Counted from the first letter of the stretch, positions 33,277 to 42,785 are shown. The stretch: 64,000 nucleotides of DNA from JACKHA01 sp041401985 (GCA_041401985.1 JAWKTE010000005.1:150384-214383); one strand, 5' to 3'. Program-made: numbers and translations. Notes: a model not told the origin generated them from the sequence alone.

Positions 33277-36090
33277 ATGCCGCCCCCCGCCAGCGCTCGC
33301 ACCCGCCGGACCCGTGCGCTGGTCAAGGCCGAGGACCGCGTCGCGCGCACGGTCATCACGCTGGGCGGGATCAGCGTGGTCGTCGCGGTGCTGGGGATCT
33401 GCGTCTACCTGCTGCTGACGGTGCTGCCGCTCTTTGAGGGGGGCTCGGCCTCGCCACGCCCCGACGCGCCGATCGACAGCGGCATCGGGTCGCCGCTGGC
33501 GATCGTCATGGACGAGGACGCCGCCGCCGCCACCGTCCTGACCGCCGACGGGACGCTCCGCACCATCCGCCTGGCCGACGGCTCGCTCATCGACGAGCGC
33601 CCGCTGCTCGAGTCCGGCGGGCCGCCGACCGCGATGCAGCCCCCGGATCCTTCGGCCACGATCCTGGCCGCGGGCGCGGACAGATCGCTGACCCTCGCGA
33701 CCCTCGACTTCGCCAGCACGCTGCTGAGCGTCGGGAGCGCCCCGCCCGCGACCGGCGTCGTTGGCGCCCGGATCGAGGACGCGCGAGCCGTGCTCGACCC
33801 GACCCGCACGACCGGCGGGCTGGTCCGCGCCACGGGCGCCGGCGAGCATCGCCTGATCGTCCCGATCGTCCGTCGGGCACAGATCCCGGCGCTCGACGGG
33901 ATGCCCGGCACCCCAACGCGCCTGGCGACCGCGGAGTCCCGTTCCGGCGACCGCTACCTGGTCGCGCTTGACGCCCAGGGGCAGGGCATCTTCGCCTCCT
34001 CCCGCACGATCACGCCGCTCGGCGAGGCCCCGCGCACGCAGTGGACTTCCATCCCGCTCCCCCCGCTCGACGCCGTCCCCGACTGGCTGTTCGTCACGGC
34101 CGACGCCCAGGCGATCCTGCTTGTTCACCGCGACGGTCGCTTCGTCCGCCTCGCCCCCGCGGGCTCGTCGGTCGCCATCGCCGAATCCGGTCGCCTCGTC
34201 CCAGAGGGCACGTCGATCACCGCCGCCACGATGCTGCTGGGCGGGCTCTCGGTCGTGGTCGGGGACGACGCCGGCGCGGTGCACGCGTTCTTCACCGCGC
34301 CCGACCCCGACGCGGGCACGACAGACGCGTTCCGCCTCATCGAGGGCCACAACTTCCGTGTCTCCGATGCGCCGATCACCGCGCTGGCGCCCGCCTCGCG
34401 CGACCGGCTCATCCTGGCCGCCGACGCCAACGGGCGTGCCACGCTCGTCCACATGACCAGCCAGAAGGTCGTGGCGACGCTGGCCGCACGCCTGGACAAC
34501 CTCGCGGCCCTTCGCCCGTCGCCCCGGGCCGACGCGATCGCTCTGGCCGACGCCGCGGGGAGGATCGACCTGTGGTCCGTGACGCTGGGCCACCCGAAGG
34601 CCTCGATGCACGCGCTGTTCGGCCGCCCGGTCTACGAGGGCCAGCGCGAGGGCGAGTATGTCTACCAGTCGTCGGCGGGCAGCGACCGGGCCGAACTCAA
34701 GATGTCGCTCGTCCCGCTGCTGTTCGGCACGCTCAAGGCGACGATCTTCGCCACGATCTTCGCGGTGCCGCTGGCCGTGCTGGCCGCGGTGTACACGAGC
34801 GAGTTCGTCAGCCCGCGGTCCCGGCGCTTCATCAAGCCGACGATCGAACTGATGGCCTCGCTGCCGTCGGTCGTGCTCGGATTCGTCGCGGCGATCGTCG
34901 TCGCGCCGCTGCTCGCGTCGATCCTGCCGCAGGCTCTGACCTGCATGGTCGTCGTGCCGATCGTGGTGTTGCTGGGGGCCCAGGTGTGGCAACTCGCCCC
35001 GCCGCGCGTCGCGACCCGTGTCCGGGGGATGGGGCAGGTCGGCCTGGTGGCGATCGCCGCCGGCATCGGCGTGCTGGCGGGCGCGGCCCTGACGCCGGCG
35101 TTCCAGGCCGCGCTGTTCAGCCCGAGCCGGGCCGAGGCCCTGGCCCGGGCCGGCTCCGTCGAAACGGTCGCCGCCGAAGATCGTCCGACATGGATCGGCG
35201 ATCGGCGATCGCTGTCGCCGCCGGAGACCCGGCGTCTGCGCGACCAGGGCCTGTACTTCCGCTCGGGCAATGTCGTGCGCCCCGTCGAGCCGCCGGCCGA
35301 GCGTGCCGCCGACGTGCAGGCGATCATCGAACGCAACGGGTTGGACCGCCCGGACCTGCGGGCGTGGCTCAACGGCACCTACGGCGGGCCGGTCCCCGGA
35401 TGGCTGGGCGTGCTGTTTCCGCCGGCGATGATCATCGCGTGGATCGTGGCCCACTGGCTGACCGCGACGCCGTTCCGGTCGCTCGGCTCGAACCGCGCCG
35501 TGGCCATCGCCGGGCTGCTCCGGTTCGGGGCGATCCTGCTCGGTGCGGCCCTGCTCGACGCCGCCGCTTCGTTCGGTCTGGCGGCCGCCGGCCTCGACCC
35601 CCGCGACTCGATTCTCGGGCCGTTCAGCGTCCGCAACTCGACGGTCGTCGGCATCATCATGGGCTTCGCCATCATCCCGATCATCTACACCATCGCCGAG
35701 GACGCGATGCGCGGCGTGCCGGAGGGGCTGCGTCTGGCCTCGCTCGGCGCGGGCGCGACGCCCTGGCAGACCGCGGTCCGCGTCGTGCTGCCCGTGGCCG
35801 CCTCCGGCATCTTCTCCGCGTGCATGATCGGGCTGGGGCGGGCCGTCGGCGAGACCATGATCGTGCTGATGGCCACCGGGAACTCGCCGGAAATGAACTG
35901 GAACATGTTCTCCGGCTTTCGCACGCTGGCGGCCAACATCGCCGTGGAACTCCCCGAGTCGGACAAGGGCTCGACCCACTACCGCGTGCTGTTCCTGTGC
36001 GGCCTGCTGCTGTTCGCCCTGACGTTCCTCATCAACACCACCGCCGAGATCGTCCGCCAGCACGTCCGCCGGCGCAACGCCTCGCTGTAG
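33277..36090 (+). CDS. pstC: Phosphate ABC transporter permease PstC, long form with N-terminal sensor-like domain
   Basis: At 937 residues this is about three times the length of E. coli PstC (319). After one membrane helix (about 27-50) comes an extracytoplasmic region of some 390 residues made of beta-rich repeats (TVLTADGTLRTIRLADG, AILLVHRDGRFVRLAP, ATLVHMTSQKVVATLAA, DLWSVTLGHP) that look like a WD40/YVTN-type beta-propeller. The permease core follows (from about 480), with an extra loop (about 610-700) and the EAA loop PEGLRLASLGAGATPWQTAVRVVLP. The propeller faces the periplasm and could contact PstS or the cell wall; its role is inferred only. Confidence 0.9.
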   Translation: MPPPASARTRRTRALVKAEDRVARTVITLGGISVVVAVLGICVYLLLTVLPLFEGGSASPRPDAPIDSGIGSPLAIVMDEDAAAATVLTADGTLRTIRLADGSLIDERPLLESGGPPTAMQPPDPSATILAAGADRSLTLATLDFASTLLSVGSAPPATGVVGARIEDARAVLDPTRTTGGLVRATGAGEHRLIVPIVRRAQIPALDGMPGTPTRLATAESRSGDRYLVALDAQGQGIFASSRTITPLGEAPRTQWTSIPLPPLDAVPDWLFVTADAQAILLVHRDGRFVRLAPAGSSVAIAESGRLVPEGTSITAATMLLGGLSVVVGDDAGAVHAFFTAPDPDAGTTDAFRLIEGHNFRVSDAPITALAPASRDRLILAADANGRATLVHMTSQKVVATLAARLDNLAALRPSPRADAIALADAAGRIDLWSVTLGHPKASMHALFGRPVYEGQREGEYVYQSSAGSDRAELKMSLVPLLFGTLKATIFATIFAVPLAVLAAVYTSEFVSPRSRRFIKPTIELMASLPSVVLGFVAAIVVAPLLASILPQALTCMVVVPIVVLLGAQVWQLAPPRVATRVRGMGQVGLVAIAAGIGVLAGAALTPAFQAALFSPSRAEALARAGSVETVAAEDRPTWIGDRRSLSPPETRRLRDQGLYFRSGNVVRPVEPPAERAADVQAIIERNGLDRPDLRAWLNGTYGGPVPGWLGVLFPPAMIIAWIVAHWLTATPFRSLGSNRAVAIAGLLRFGAILLGAALLDAAASFGLAAAGLDPRDSILGPFSVRNSTVVGIIMGFAIIPIIYTIAEDAMRGVPEGLRLASLGAGATPWQTAVRVVLPVAASGIFSACMIGLGRAVGETMIVLMATGNSPEMNWNMFSGFRTLAANIAVELPESDKGSTHYRVLFLCGLLLFALTFLINTTAEIVRQHVRRRNASL

Positions 36091-36108
36091 ACGCGACCGA
36101 ACCACGCC

Positions 36109-38451
36109 GTGAGCCGACCAGCCGACCATCCCGAGTCCATGACCCCGCCGGTGGTGCGAACCACGGGCACGGTCGTGCGCGGGCGGGCCACGTCGCGTGC
36201 GGCCCGTGGCGACCCGGCCGTGTGGCTCATGTCGCTCTCGCTCATCGTGTGCGTCGCGATGATCGTGGTCCTGGTCGGCGTCATCGCGGTGCAGGGGTTC
36301 CGTACGTTCTGGCCCGCACCGATCGATCTGGTCACGACGACAGCCGGCGAGTCGTTCCTGGGCGTGCCCATCGAGCAGGAGTCGTACACCCCGCTCGGGA
36401 CCGAGCGTCGCCAGATCGAAGCGGCCCGCGAGGCCGGCACGCTCCCGCCCGGCTCGCTCGACGCCGCGGGCAACCCGGTCCGCCGGCACTACCGCGTCGG
36501 CAACCGCGACATCGGGCAGGATCCGTTCCGCTGGGTGCCGGTGCACACCATCGCCAGCGTCGAACGACCCGAGGGCGCGCTGTTCGTCGAGCGAGAGGAG
36601 TGGGGGCTGTGGCTCGGCACCCTTGAGGCGGTCGTGCTCGTCGACGACCTCGGCCCGGACGCCGAAGTGCTCGGAGAGCGGGCGGTGCAGACCCCGATCG
36701 GACCGGGCGTCGCGACCCGTGAACGCGGGCGCGACGCCGCCGGGCTGCCCACCGTGCTCGAACGGTCGCGCGTGCCGATCGGGTCGCTCACGACGCCGTT
36801 TGCCGACCTCCTGCACCAGGCCCACGATCGACACCACGCGATCGACGCGATCGTGAAGGGACGCCTGGGTTCGATCAACGCGGAACTGGACCGGTTGCGC
36901 CTGGACCTGCGGGCCCTCGAACTCGAGGCCGCGAGGCGTGCGGTCGCTCCGGCATCGACGCCGCTGCTGATGTGGCTGCCGGCGATCCTGCTTCTGGGAG
37001 GCCTGGTTGGTGCGGGCGTTGTGATCAGACGCCGCGCCGCGCCCGAGGCGCTGGGGCGCAAGCGGATTGCCTTGTGCTGCTGGGTCGCCGCGGCCCCGGT
37101 CCTGCTGTTCGTGCTGCTGGAGCACCCGTGGGCACGGAAGCCGATCACGCCGGAGCGTCTGACCGAGGCCAGGGCCGCGGCGGAGGAGCGACGCGCCGAA
37201 CTGACGCACCAGTACCAGCAAGCCGACGCCGAGCGATTGGAACTCCAGAACGAGGACTCGCGCTGGCGTGCGGTTATCACCGAGCCGCGCACCGGGCGGT
37301 TCGCGCCGCGTTCGCTGACCGAGCCGGGCGAGCCGCTCCCAATCTCGTCGATCGTGCGGATCGTTGCGCCCAACGACCTCTCACCGGGCGGCAAGGCTGG
37401 CGTGTATCTGGACCGCTGGATCGAGTACGTCTCGGCCGAGCCGCGGGCCGAGAACACCGAGGGCGGCGTCTACCCCGTCATTTTCGGCACTGTGTTCCTG
37501 ACGCTGCTGCTCACGGCCATCGTCGTGCCGCTGGGCGTCATCGCCGCGATCTACATCCGCGAGTACGCCCGCCAGGGCATCGTCATCAGCATCATCCGCA
37601 TCGCCATCAACAACCTGGCCGGCGTGCCGTCGATCGTCTACGGCGTGTTCGGGCTCGGGTTCTTCTGCTACACCGTCGGGCGGTACGTCGATGTGGGCCC
37701 GGCGTCCCCGATCGCCTCGGCCGAGGGCGTGCTGTCCTTCTGGCCATTGGCGATCATCGCGACGCTGGTGGGCGTGTCGGGCATCGCCCTGGGCCTGCTC
37801 GTTCCTCCGCCGCCCGGCACGGGGCGGCGCTCGCGCCTCGGATCGCTCGGGGCGGTCGCGCTCTGGCTCGTGATCGCCACGCTCCTGGTCGTCCTGGTCG
37901 CCAAGACCCCGTACTTCCACGGCCTGTTCGCCCACAAGGCCCCGTCGCCAACCTTCGGCAGCCGCGGCATGCTCTGGGCCGCCCTGACCCTCGCGCTGCT
38001 GACGCTGCCGGTTGTGATCGTCGCGACCGAGGAGGCCATCGCCGCCGTGCCCCGCTCGATGCGCGAGGGCTCCTACGGCTGCGGGGCCACGACGTGGCAG
38101 ACCATCCGCCGCATCGTCCTGCCCGGCGCGATGCCCGGCATCCTGACCGGCGCCATCCTGGCCATGGCCCGCGGGGCGGGCGAGGTCGCCCCGCTCATGC
38201 TCGTGGGCATCGCCAAGCAGGTCTCGGCCCTGCCGGTCGACGACCAGTTCCCGTTCGTCCACGCCGACCGGGCGTTCATGCACTTGGGTTTCCACATCTA
38301 CGATCTGGGCCTCCAGAGCCCCGACTCGCAGGCCGCCCGCCCGCTCGTCTGGACCACCACGCTCCTGCTCCTGCTGCTGGTGCTGGCGATGAACCTGGTG
38401 GCGATCCTCATCCGTGCCCGCCTCCGCAGCCGCTCCGTCGCTTCCGCCTAG
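36109..38451 (+). CDS. pstA: Phosphate ABC transporter permease PstA, long form
   Basis: A 780-residue PstA; typical PstA is about 300. An N-terminal helix (about 38-62) is followed by a periplasmic region (about 65-280) with a coiled coil, a second membrane pair (about 283-345), another coiled coil (EARAAAEERRAELTHQYQQ) and then the conserved permease core from GVYPVIFGTVFLTLLLTAI (about 455), with ATEEAIAAVPRSMREGSYG as EAA loop. I kept the GTG at 36109; ATG 36139 is possible. It partners the long PstC in one heterodimeric channel. Confidence 0.9.
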   Translation: MSRPADHPESMTPPVVRTTGTVVRGRATSRAARGDPAVWLMSLSLIVCVAMIVVLVGVIAVQGFRTFWPAPIDLVTTTAGESFLGVPIEQESYTPLGTERRQIEAAREAGTLPPGSLDAAGNPVRRHYRVGNRDIGQDPFRWVPVHTIASVERPEGALFVEREEWGLWLGTLEAVVLVDDLGPDAEVLGERAVQTPIGPGVATRERGRDAAGLPTVLERSRVPIGSLTTPFADLLHQAHDRHHAIDAIVKGRLGSINAELDRLRLDLRALELEAARRAVAPASTPLLMWLPAILLLGGLVGAGVVIRRRAAPEALGRKRIALCCWVAAAPVLLFVLLEHPWARKPITPERLTEARAAAEERRAELTHQYQQADAERLELQNEDSRWRAVITEPRTGRFAPRSLTEPGEPLPISSIVRIVAPNDLSPGGKAGVYLDRWIEYVSAEPRAENTEGGVYPVIFGTVFLTLLLTAIVVPLGVIAAIYIREYARQGIVISIIRIAINNLAGVPSIVYGVFGLGFFCYTVGRYVDVGPASPIASAEGVLSFWPLAIIATLVGVSGIALGLLVPPPPGTGRRSRLGSLGAVALWLVIATLLVVLVAKTPYFHGLFAHKAPSPTFGSRGMLWAALTLALLTLPVVIVATEEAIAAVPRSMREGSYGCGATTWQTIRRIVLPGAMPGILTGAILAMARGAGEVAPLMLVGIAKQVSALPVDDQFPFVHADRAFMHLGFHIYDLGLQSPDSQAARPLVWTTTLLLLLLVLAMNLVAILIRARLRSRSVASA

Positions 38452-38460
38452 GACCCCGAG

Positions 38461-39390
38461 ATGCCAGAGAACGCCCTGGACACCCCGGCCAACGCCCCCA
38501 AAGCCGCAACTCGGGGCCTGGCCGACTTCGCGGTCGCGTCCAGGGCCCAGCCGCTCCCGACCGGCCCCTCGCTTCTCGACGACATCCGCGCCGGGGCCAA
38601 CCCCGAGCCCACCATCCACCCCGAACTGCAGGGCACGGACGCGGTCATCCGCGTCAACGACTTCCGCCTCTGGTACGGGCAGGCCCAGGCCCTGCACGGC
38701 ATCTCGATGGGCGTCACGCGGGGCAAGGTCACCGCGATCATCGGCCCCTCCGGCTGCGGCAAGTCCACGCTGCTCCGCTCGGTCAACCGCCTCAACGACC
38801 TGGTCGACGGCGTCCGCACCAAGGGCGAGATCCTGCTCAACGACGCCCCCATCTACCACCCCTCCGTCGACGTGATCGACCTGCGCAAACGCATCGGCAT
38901 GGTCTTCCAGAAGCCCAACCCCTTCCCCATGTCGATCTTCGAGAACGTCGTCTACCCCCTGCGGATCGACGGCGAACGCCGACGCAGCGCCCTCGAAGAG
39001 GCTTGCGAGCGGTCCCTCAAGGCCGCCGCCCTCTGGGACGAGGTCAAGGACCGTCTCAAGGACTCGGCCCTGGGCCTGTCCGGCGGCCAGCAGCAGCGTC
39101 TGTGCATCGCCCGCGCCGTCGTGGCCGACCCCGAGGTTCTCCTGCTCGACGAGCCCTGCTCGGCCCTCGATCCCATCGCCACCACCCGCGTCGAGGAACT
39201 GATCCACGAGATCGCCGACCGCTACACCGTGCTCATCGTCACCCACAACATGCAGCAGGCCGCCCGCGTCTCGGACTTCACGGCGTTCATGTACCTGGGG
39301 CGCCTGCTCGAATACGGCCCGACCGCCGCGATCTTCCAGAACCCAACCCTCCGCGAGACCGAGGAATACGTCACCGGCCGCTTCGGCTGA
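38461..39390 (+). CDS. pstB: Phosphate ABC transporter ATP-binding protein PstB
   Basis: A 309-residue ATPase with Walker A GPSGCGKST (about 95-103), the PstB-specific stretch RKRIGMVFQKPNPFPMSI, signature LSGGQQQRLCIARA (about 205) and Walker B VLLLDEPCSALDP (about 223-235). An Ala/Pro-rich N-terminal extension of about 60 residues precedes the usual start. It starts 9 nt after pstA. No phoU follows in the window, which is unusual for pst operons but not rare. Confidence 0.97.
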   Translation: MPENALDTPANAPKAATRGLADFAVASRAQPLPTGPSLLDDIRAGANPEPTIHPELQGTDAVIRVNDFRLWYGQAQALHGISMGVTRGKVTAIIGPSGCGKSTLLRSVNRLNDLVDGVRTKGEILLNDAPIYHPSVDVIDLRKRIGMVFQKPNPFPMSIFENVVYPLRIDGERRRSALEEACERSLKAAALWDEVKDRLKDSALGLSGGQQQRLCIARAVVADPEVLLLDEPCSALDPIATTRVEELIHEIADRYTVLIVTHNMQQAARVSDFTAFMYLGRLLEYGPTAAIFQNPTLRETEEYVTGRFG

Positions 39391-39395
39391 GGAAC

Positions 39396-39462
39396 TCCTC
39401 CCCCGCGTGCGGGGGAGGTGTCGGACGAGGCTCCGCGAGTCCGACGGAGGGGGCAGTCGATC
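39396..39462. repeat. Double-hairpin dispersed repeat after pstB, copy 1
   Basis: A palindromic CTCCCCCGCGTGCGGGGGAG is followed by a second stem (GTCGGAC...GTCCGAC) and a G-rich end. The same unit is present in reverse at 51610-51677. It starts 6 nt after the pstB stop, so it may serve as terminator or message-stabilising element for the operon. Confidence 0.65.
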
Positions 39463-39617
39463 AATCGGGAGCGGCACTTGGCCGTTGAGCGACCGTCCCG
39501 GGTCTCGCAAACGCCCGGAGGGCGACGGACTCGACCGGTGCCGCGCTTCTCCACCCTGCCCAATCCCCCAACCCCTATACTCCCCTCCACACCCGGCTCC
39601 CAGCGCAGGACCCGCCC

Positions 39618-40976
39618 ATGCCCGTTGACATCGTGATCCCGTCCGTCGGCGAATCCGTCACCGAGGTCACCATCGCCGAGGCCCACAAGGCCTCCGGCGA
39701 TTGGGTCGAACGCGACGATCCCATCGTCGACCTCGAGACCGACAAGGCCACCATGCCCGTCCTGGCCCCGGCCGCCGGCGTGCTGAAACTCGCCGCCGCC
39801 GTCGGCGACACGCTCGAAATCGGCGCCTCGATCGGCACCGTCGACGAGAAGGCCAAGAAGCCCGCCGGCGCCGCAAGCCCGGACGCCGCCGCCTCGTCTT
39901 CCAAGCAGCCCGAGGGCGCGGCCAAGAAAGCCGTCGCCGACCGCGCCCAGGCATCCACGCCCGGAGCCGGAGCCTCCAACGGCGCGGCCACCGCCACAAC
40001 CACCGTTCCGCCCGCCTCGACCGGCGCTGCCGCCTCCAACGGAACCGCCTCGTCGAGCGCCGCCCGCGCCACCCCCCTGGCCGAGAAACTCGCCGAAGAA
40101 CTCGGCATCGACATCTCCCGCATCACCGGCACCGGCGCGGGCCACCGCGTCCGCGAGCAGGACGTGCTCGCCGCGGCACAGTCGCGATCGGGCGGCTCGG
40201 CCACGACGAACACGGGCGCGCCGGGCCAGTCCGGCGCAACGGCCGCCCAGCCCGCCCGCGCCGTCACCCGCGAGCGCATGTCCGCCCTTCGCCAGCGCAT
40301 CGCCACGCGCCTGGTCGAGGCCCAGCACACCGCGGCCATGCTCACCACCTTCAACGAGGTGGACATGACCGCCGTCATGGACATCCGCAAACGCTACAAG
40401 GAGCAGTTCGAGAAGGCCCACAACATCGGCCTTGGCTTCATGTCCTTTTTCGTCACCGCCGCCACCAGCGCCCTCAAGGCCTTCCCCAACATCAACGCCT
40501 ACATCGTTGAAGACAACGGCAAGCCCGCCATCGAGAAGCACGACTACTGCGACGTCGCCGTCGCGGTCTCCACGCCGCGCGGGCTCGTCGTCCCCGTCCT
40601 GCGCAACGCAGAGCGGATGTCCTTCGCCCAGATCGAGTCCCAGATCAAGGACTTCGCCACCCGCGCCCAGGCCGGCACGCTCGAACTCGCCGAGATGCAG
40701 GGCGGCACCTTCACGATCACCAACGGCGGCGTGTTCGGATCGCTCATGTCCACGCCGATCCTCAACCCGCCGCAGTCGGCCATCCTGGGCATGCACACCA
40801 TCAAGAAGCGCCCCGTCGAGGACCCCGACAACCCGGGCCACCTGGCCCTGCGCCCGATGATGTACCTGGCGGTCTCCTACGACCACCGCATCGTCGACGG
40901 CGCCGACGCCGTGCGGTTCCTGGTCCACATCAAGGACGCGATCGAGAACCCGGAGCGGATGCTGATCGGGCTCTAA
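39618..40976 (+). CDS. sucB: 2-oxoglutarate dehydrogenase E2, dihydrolipoamide succinyltransferase
   Basis: This 452-residue core enzyme transfers the succinyl group from E1 to CoA in the citric acid cycle. The lipoyl domain (1-77) has VDLETDKAT with the lipoylated Lys43. An Ala/Thr-rich linker leads to the peripheral-subunit-binding domain (ATPLAEKLAEELGIDISRITGTG, about 152-190), and the catalytic domain ends with YDHRIVDGADAVRFL (about 422), the E2 active-site histidine. E1 and E3 genes are not adjacent. The SucB rather than PDH assignment rests on the PSVGESVTEVTI lipoyl start. Confidence 0.92.
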   Translation: MPVDIVIPSVGESVTEVTIAEAHKASGDWVERDDPIVDLETDKATMPVLAPAAGVLKLAAAVGDTLEIGASIGTVDEKAKKPAGAASPDAAASSSKQPEGAAKKAVADRAQASTPGAGASNGAATATTTVPPASTGAAASNGTASSSAARATPLAEKLAEELGIDISRITGTGAGHRVREQDVLAAAQSRSGGSATTNTGAPGQSGATAAQPARAVTRERMSALRQRIATRLVEAQHTAAMLTTFNEVDMTAVMDIRKRYKEQFEKAHNIGLGFMSFFVTAATSALKAFPNINAYIVEDNGKPAIEKHDYCDVAVAVSTPRGLVVPVLRNAERMSFAQIESQIKDFATRAQAGTLELAEMQGGTFTITNGGVFGSLMSTPILNPPQSAILGMHTIKKRPVEDPDNPGHLALRPMMYLAVSYDHRIVDGADAVRFLVHIKDAIENPERMLIGL

Positions 40977-40978
40977 AG

Positions 40979-41025
40979 GTGGGCCGGCTCTCCGAGCCGG
41001 GCTCGCTACATCTTCTACCGGGCCT
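40979..41025. repeat. Dispersed hairpin element, GTGGGCCGGCTCTCC family, copy 1
   Basis: A hairpin (CCGGCTCTCCGAGCCGG) begins 3 nt after the sucB stop and is followed by a stretch ending TTCTACCGGGC. The same unit occurs at 59937 and, in reverse, at 60050-60096. It resembles a REP-type element. Confidence 0.65.
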
Positions 41026-41057
41026 CGTTGTCGGATTCGCGATCGGAGTTCCCTCCG

Positions 41058-41516
41058 GTGTCATCCAGTCCCGAGTCATCCACCGGAGCGCCGCCGCCAC
41101 AGCCTCGTTGGTCGCCGCGCGACACGCTCCGGTTTGGCCCAAACTGGGGCGGGGCGACGCCGTTGCTCGGAGCAGGCGTGGCCTTCGTGCTTGCCCATAT
41201 GGCCCACATTGTCGGGGCGTTCGTCCTGGGATTCCTTCACGGCGCGATCCGTTCACCGGTCCCGCAGTTCCAGGTGCTGCTTTTGAGTGGACCGCTTAGC
41301 ATCGTGGTCGCCGTTGGCGCGGGCCTCTACTGGGGCATCAGCCGATTTGCGGAACGACGCCGCCTGGTCCGATGGGTCCGTGCCGCGGAAGCAGGTGGGG
41401 CGTGCTGCGCCTGCGGCTACGAGGCGGCCTCGAATAAGTCCGAGTGCTGTCCCGAGTGCGGCGTGCTCCTGTCACGCTCAATCACAACCGCCCGGTGGTG
41501 GATCGAACGGCTCTAG
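41058..41516 (+). CDS. Small membrane protein with C-terminal zinc ribbon (first of a pair)
   Basis: About 152 residues. Two membrane helices are followed by a C-terminal zinc ribbon with CCACGYE and CCPECG. It ends WWIERL, close to the WWLGRL end of the next protein, and shares the block RFGPNWGGAT / TYGPNFGRAT. It is therefore a tandem paralogue of the following gene. GTG 41058 has GGAG upstream; TTG 41028 is an alternative. Function unknown; zinc binding is inferred from the cysteine spacing. Confidence 0.65.
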   Translation: MSSSPESSTGAPPPQPRWSPRDTLRFGPNWGGATPLLGAGVAFVLAHMAHIVGAFVLGFLHGAIRSPVPQFQVLLLSGPLSIVVAVGAGLYWGISRFAERRRLVRWVRAAEAGGACCACGYEAASNKSECCPECGVLLSRSITTARWWIERL

Positions 41517-41545
41517 ACTCGTCTCTGCCCGTAAACAAAGCCGCG

Positions 41546-41962
41546 ATGGCCAAAGACCCACAAAGCCCGGCATCGAACCACGACCCCCGCTGGGGCATCA
41601 TCGAAACCATCACTTACGGCCCCAACTTCGGCCGCGCCACCACCTTCGTGTGCTTCCTCCTCGGCGTCGCGATGTTCGCGATCCCGATGCCGTTCCGCGT
41701 CGACCACCTGCATCCGGCGATCGGGTGGATCGTCGCCGGCGTGATCGTCTCGGGCGTGGCCCTTGGCGTGCTCGCGACCATCTGGACGATCTCACGCCTC
41801 GGCATCCGGATGCAGCACCAGTCGCTGATCCGCCGATCCCGGCACTCGAACTGCGTGTGCTGCCGCTACCCGCTCGCGGACACCCAGCCGCGCTGCCCCG
41901 AGTGCGGCACACTGCAACAGCCGATCGTGGACCAGGCGACCTGGTGGCTCGGCCGCCTGTAG
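41546..41962 (+). CDS. Small membrane protein with C-terminal zinc ribbon (second of a pair)
   Basis: A 138-residue paralogue of the upstream protein. It has two hydrophobic segments (VCFLLGVAMFAIPM and VAGVIVSGVALGVLATIW) and a C-terminal ribbon, CVCCRYPL then CPECG. The 29-nt gap suggests one transcript. Function unknown. Confidence 0.7.
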   Translation: MAKDPQSPASNHDPRWGIIETITYGPNFGRATTFVCFLLGVAMFAIPMPFRVDHLHPAIGWIVAGVIVSGVALGVLATIWTISRLGIRMQHQSLIRRSRHSNCVCCRYPLADTQPRCPECGTLQQPIVDQATWWLGRL

Positions 41963-42057
41963 CGAGTCGATGTCCCCGACCACAAGCGTCCACGGGTTCG
42001 GGCCAGCGTGCGTGCAGCATCACGCGCGACCGCCACCCAGCCGATAGAATCACGGCA

Positions 42058-42360
42058 ATGGAGAGTCCACGTCCGCACCCCGATCCGGCCGCCTTGGCGC
42101 GGTTCTGCCTGCGCTATCGCGTCGCGTCGCTGCGGATCTTCGGCTCGGCCCTCCGTCCCGACTTCGGGCCGGACTCGGATATCGACATCCTCGTCGAGTT
42201 CCAGGCGGGTGTCGACCCCGACCTGTTCGAACTCGGTGGGATGCAGCAGGACCTGTCGGACCTCTTCGGGCGGGAGGTGGACCTGAAGACGCCGGAGATG
42301 TTCACCGACGCCAATCTCCGACGCGTGCTGCAATCCTCAGTCGTCGCCTATGCCGCGTAA
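42058..42360 (+). CDS. MNT-domain nucleotidyltransferase, antitoxin of a HEPN/MNT pair
   Basis: A 100-residue minimal nucleotidyltransferase with the catalytic pattern IFGSALRPDFGPDSDIDILV (GS followed by DxD) and a third acidic position in REVDLKTPEM. In HEPN/MNT modules this protein neutralises the HEPN ribonuclease, in studied cases by AMPylating it. The next gene overlaps its end by 11 nt and encodes the HEPN partner. Both catalytic aspartates of the DID motif are present. Confidence 0.85.
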   Translation: MESPRPHPDPAALARFCLRYRVASLRIFGSALRPDFGPDSDIDILVEFQAGVDPDLFELGGMQQDLSDLFGREVDLKTPEMFTDANLRRVLQSSVVAYAA

Positions 42361-42729
42361 GCGCCGCCAGCCCGGCCCCGACGACCGCGTCCGAGCGCTG
42401 CACATGCTCGTGCTGGCCCGCGAGGCAATTGCCGAGTTTGCCGATATCGAAGAGCAGGAGTTCCATCGACGCCGCGTGTTCCAGACGTCGCTCGCCTGGT
42501 ACCTCCAGGCCATCGGCGAGGCCGCGTCGCGGGTCAGCGACGAAGCGCGAGGGCGCATCCCCGTGTGCCGTGGCGTCAGATCGTCGGCACACGACACATA
42601 CTCTCGCACGAGTACGACCGGTTGATCCCCGCGAAGCTGTGGCGCGTGCTCCGCGTGCATCTGCCGCCGATGATCGCCGCGCTTGAAGCCGGGATCGACA
42701 GGTTGCCCGACGTGCCGTCCGAAGGCTGA
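42350..42729 (+). pseudogene. HEPN (DUF86) toxin, frameshifted
   Basis: The first frame (42350-42625) gives the N-terminal HEPN helices (ALHMLVLAREAIAEF, FQTSLAWYLQAIGEAASRVSD). It then shifts near 42563. The continuation PWRQIVGTRHILSHEYDRL, with the RNase motif R-x4-H, lies in the next frame and runs to the TGA at 42729. One missing base (restoring IPDVPWR) would give one intact protein of about 126 residues. As sequenced, the product lacks the catalytic motif. This may be real inactivation of the toxin or an assembly error. Confidence 0.8.
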
Positions 42730-42756
42730 GCGCCGCGGCGATGCTTCAAAGAATAC

Positions 42757-42785
42757 GGGCGTGCGGGCTGTTCGCCCGCACGCCC
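42757..42785. terminator. Strong hairpin between convergent genes
   Basis: A perfect 12-bp stem (GGGCGTGCGGGC/GCCCGCACGCCC) with a five-base loop lies after the HEPN gene and before the end of the minus-strand gene at 42868. No T run follows, so it is a candidate bidirectional, not classical, terminator. Confidence 0.5.

Noticed and set aside
33058..37221. A 1,387-residue minus-strand open frame opposite pstC and pstA
   Set aside because: Shadow of two long conserved permease genes; Arg/Gly/His-rich without any domain.
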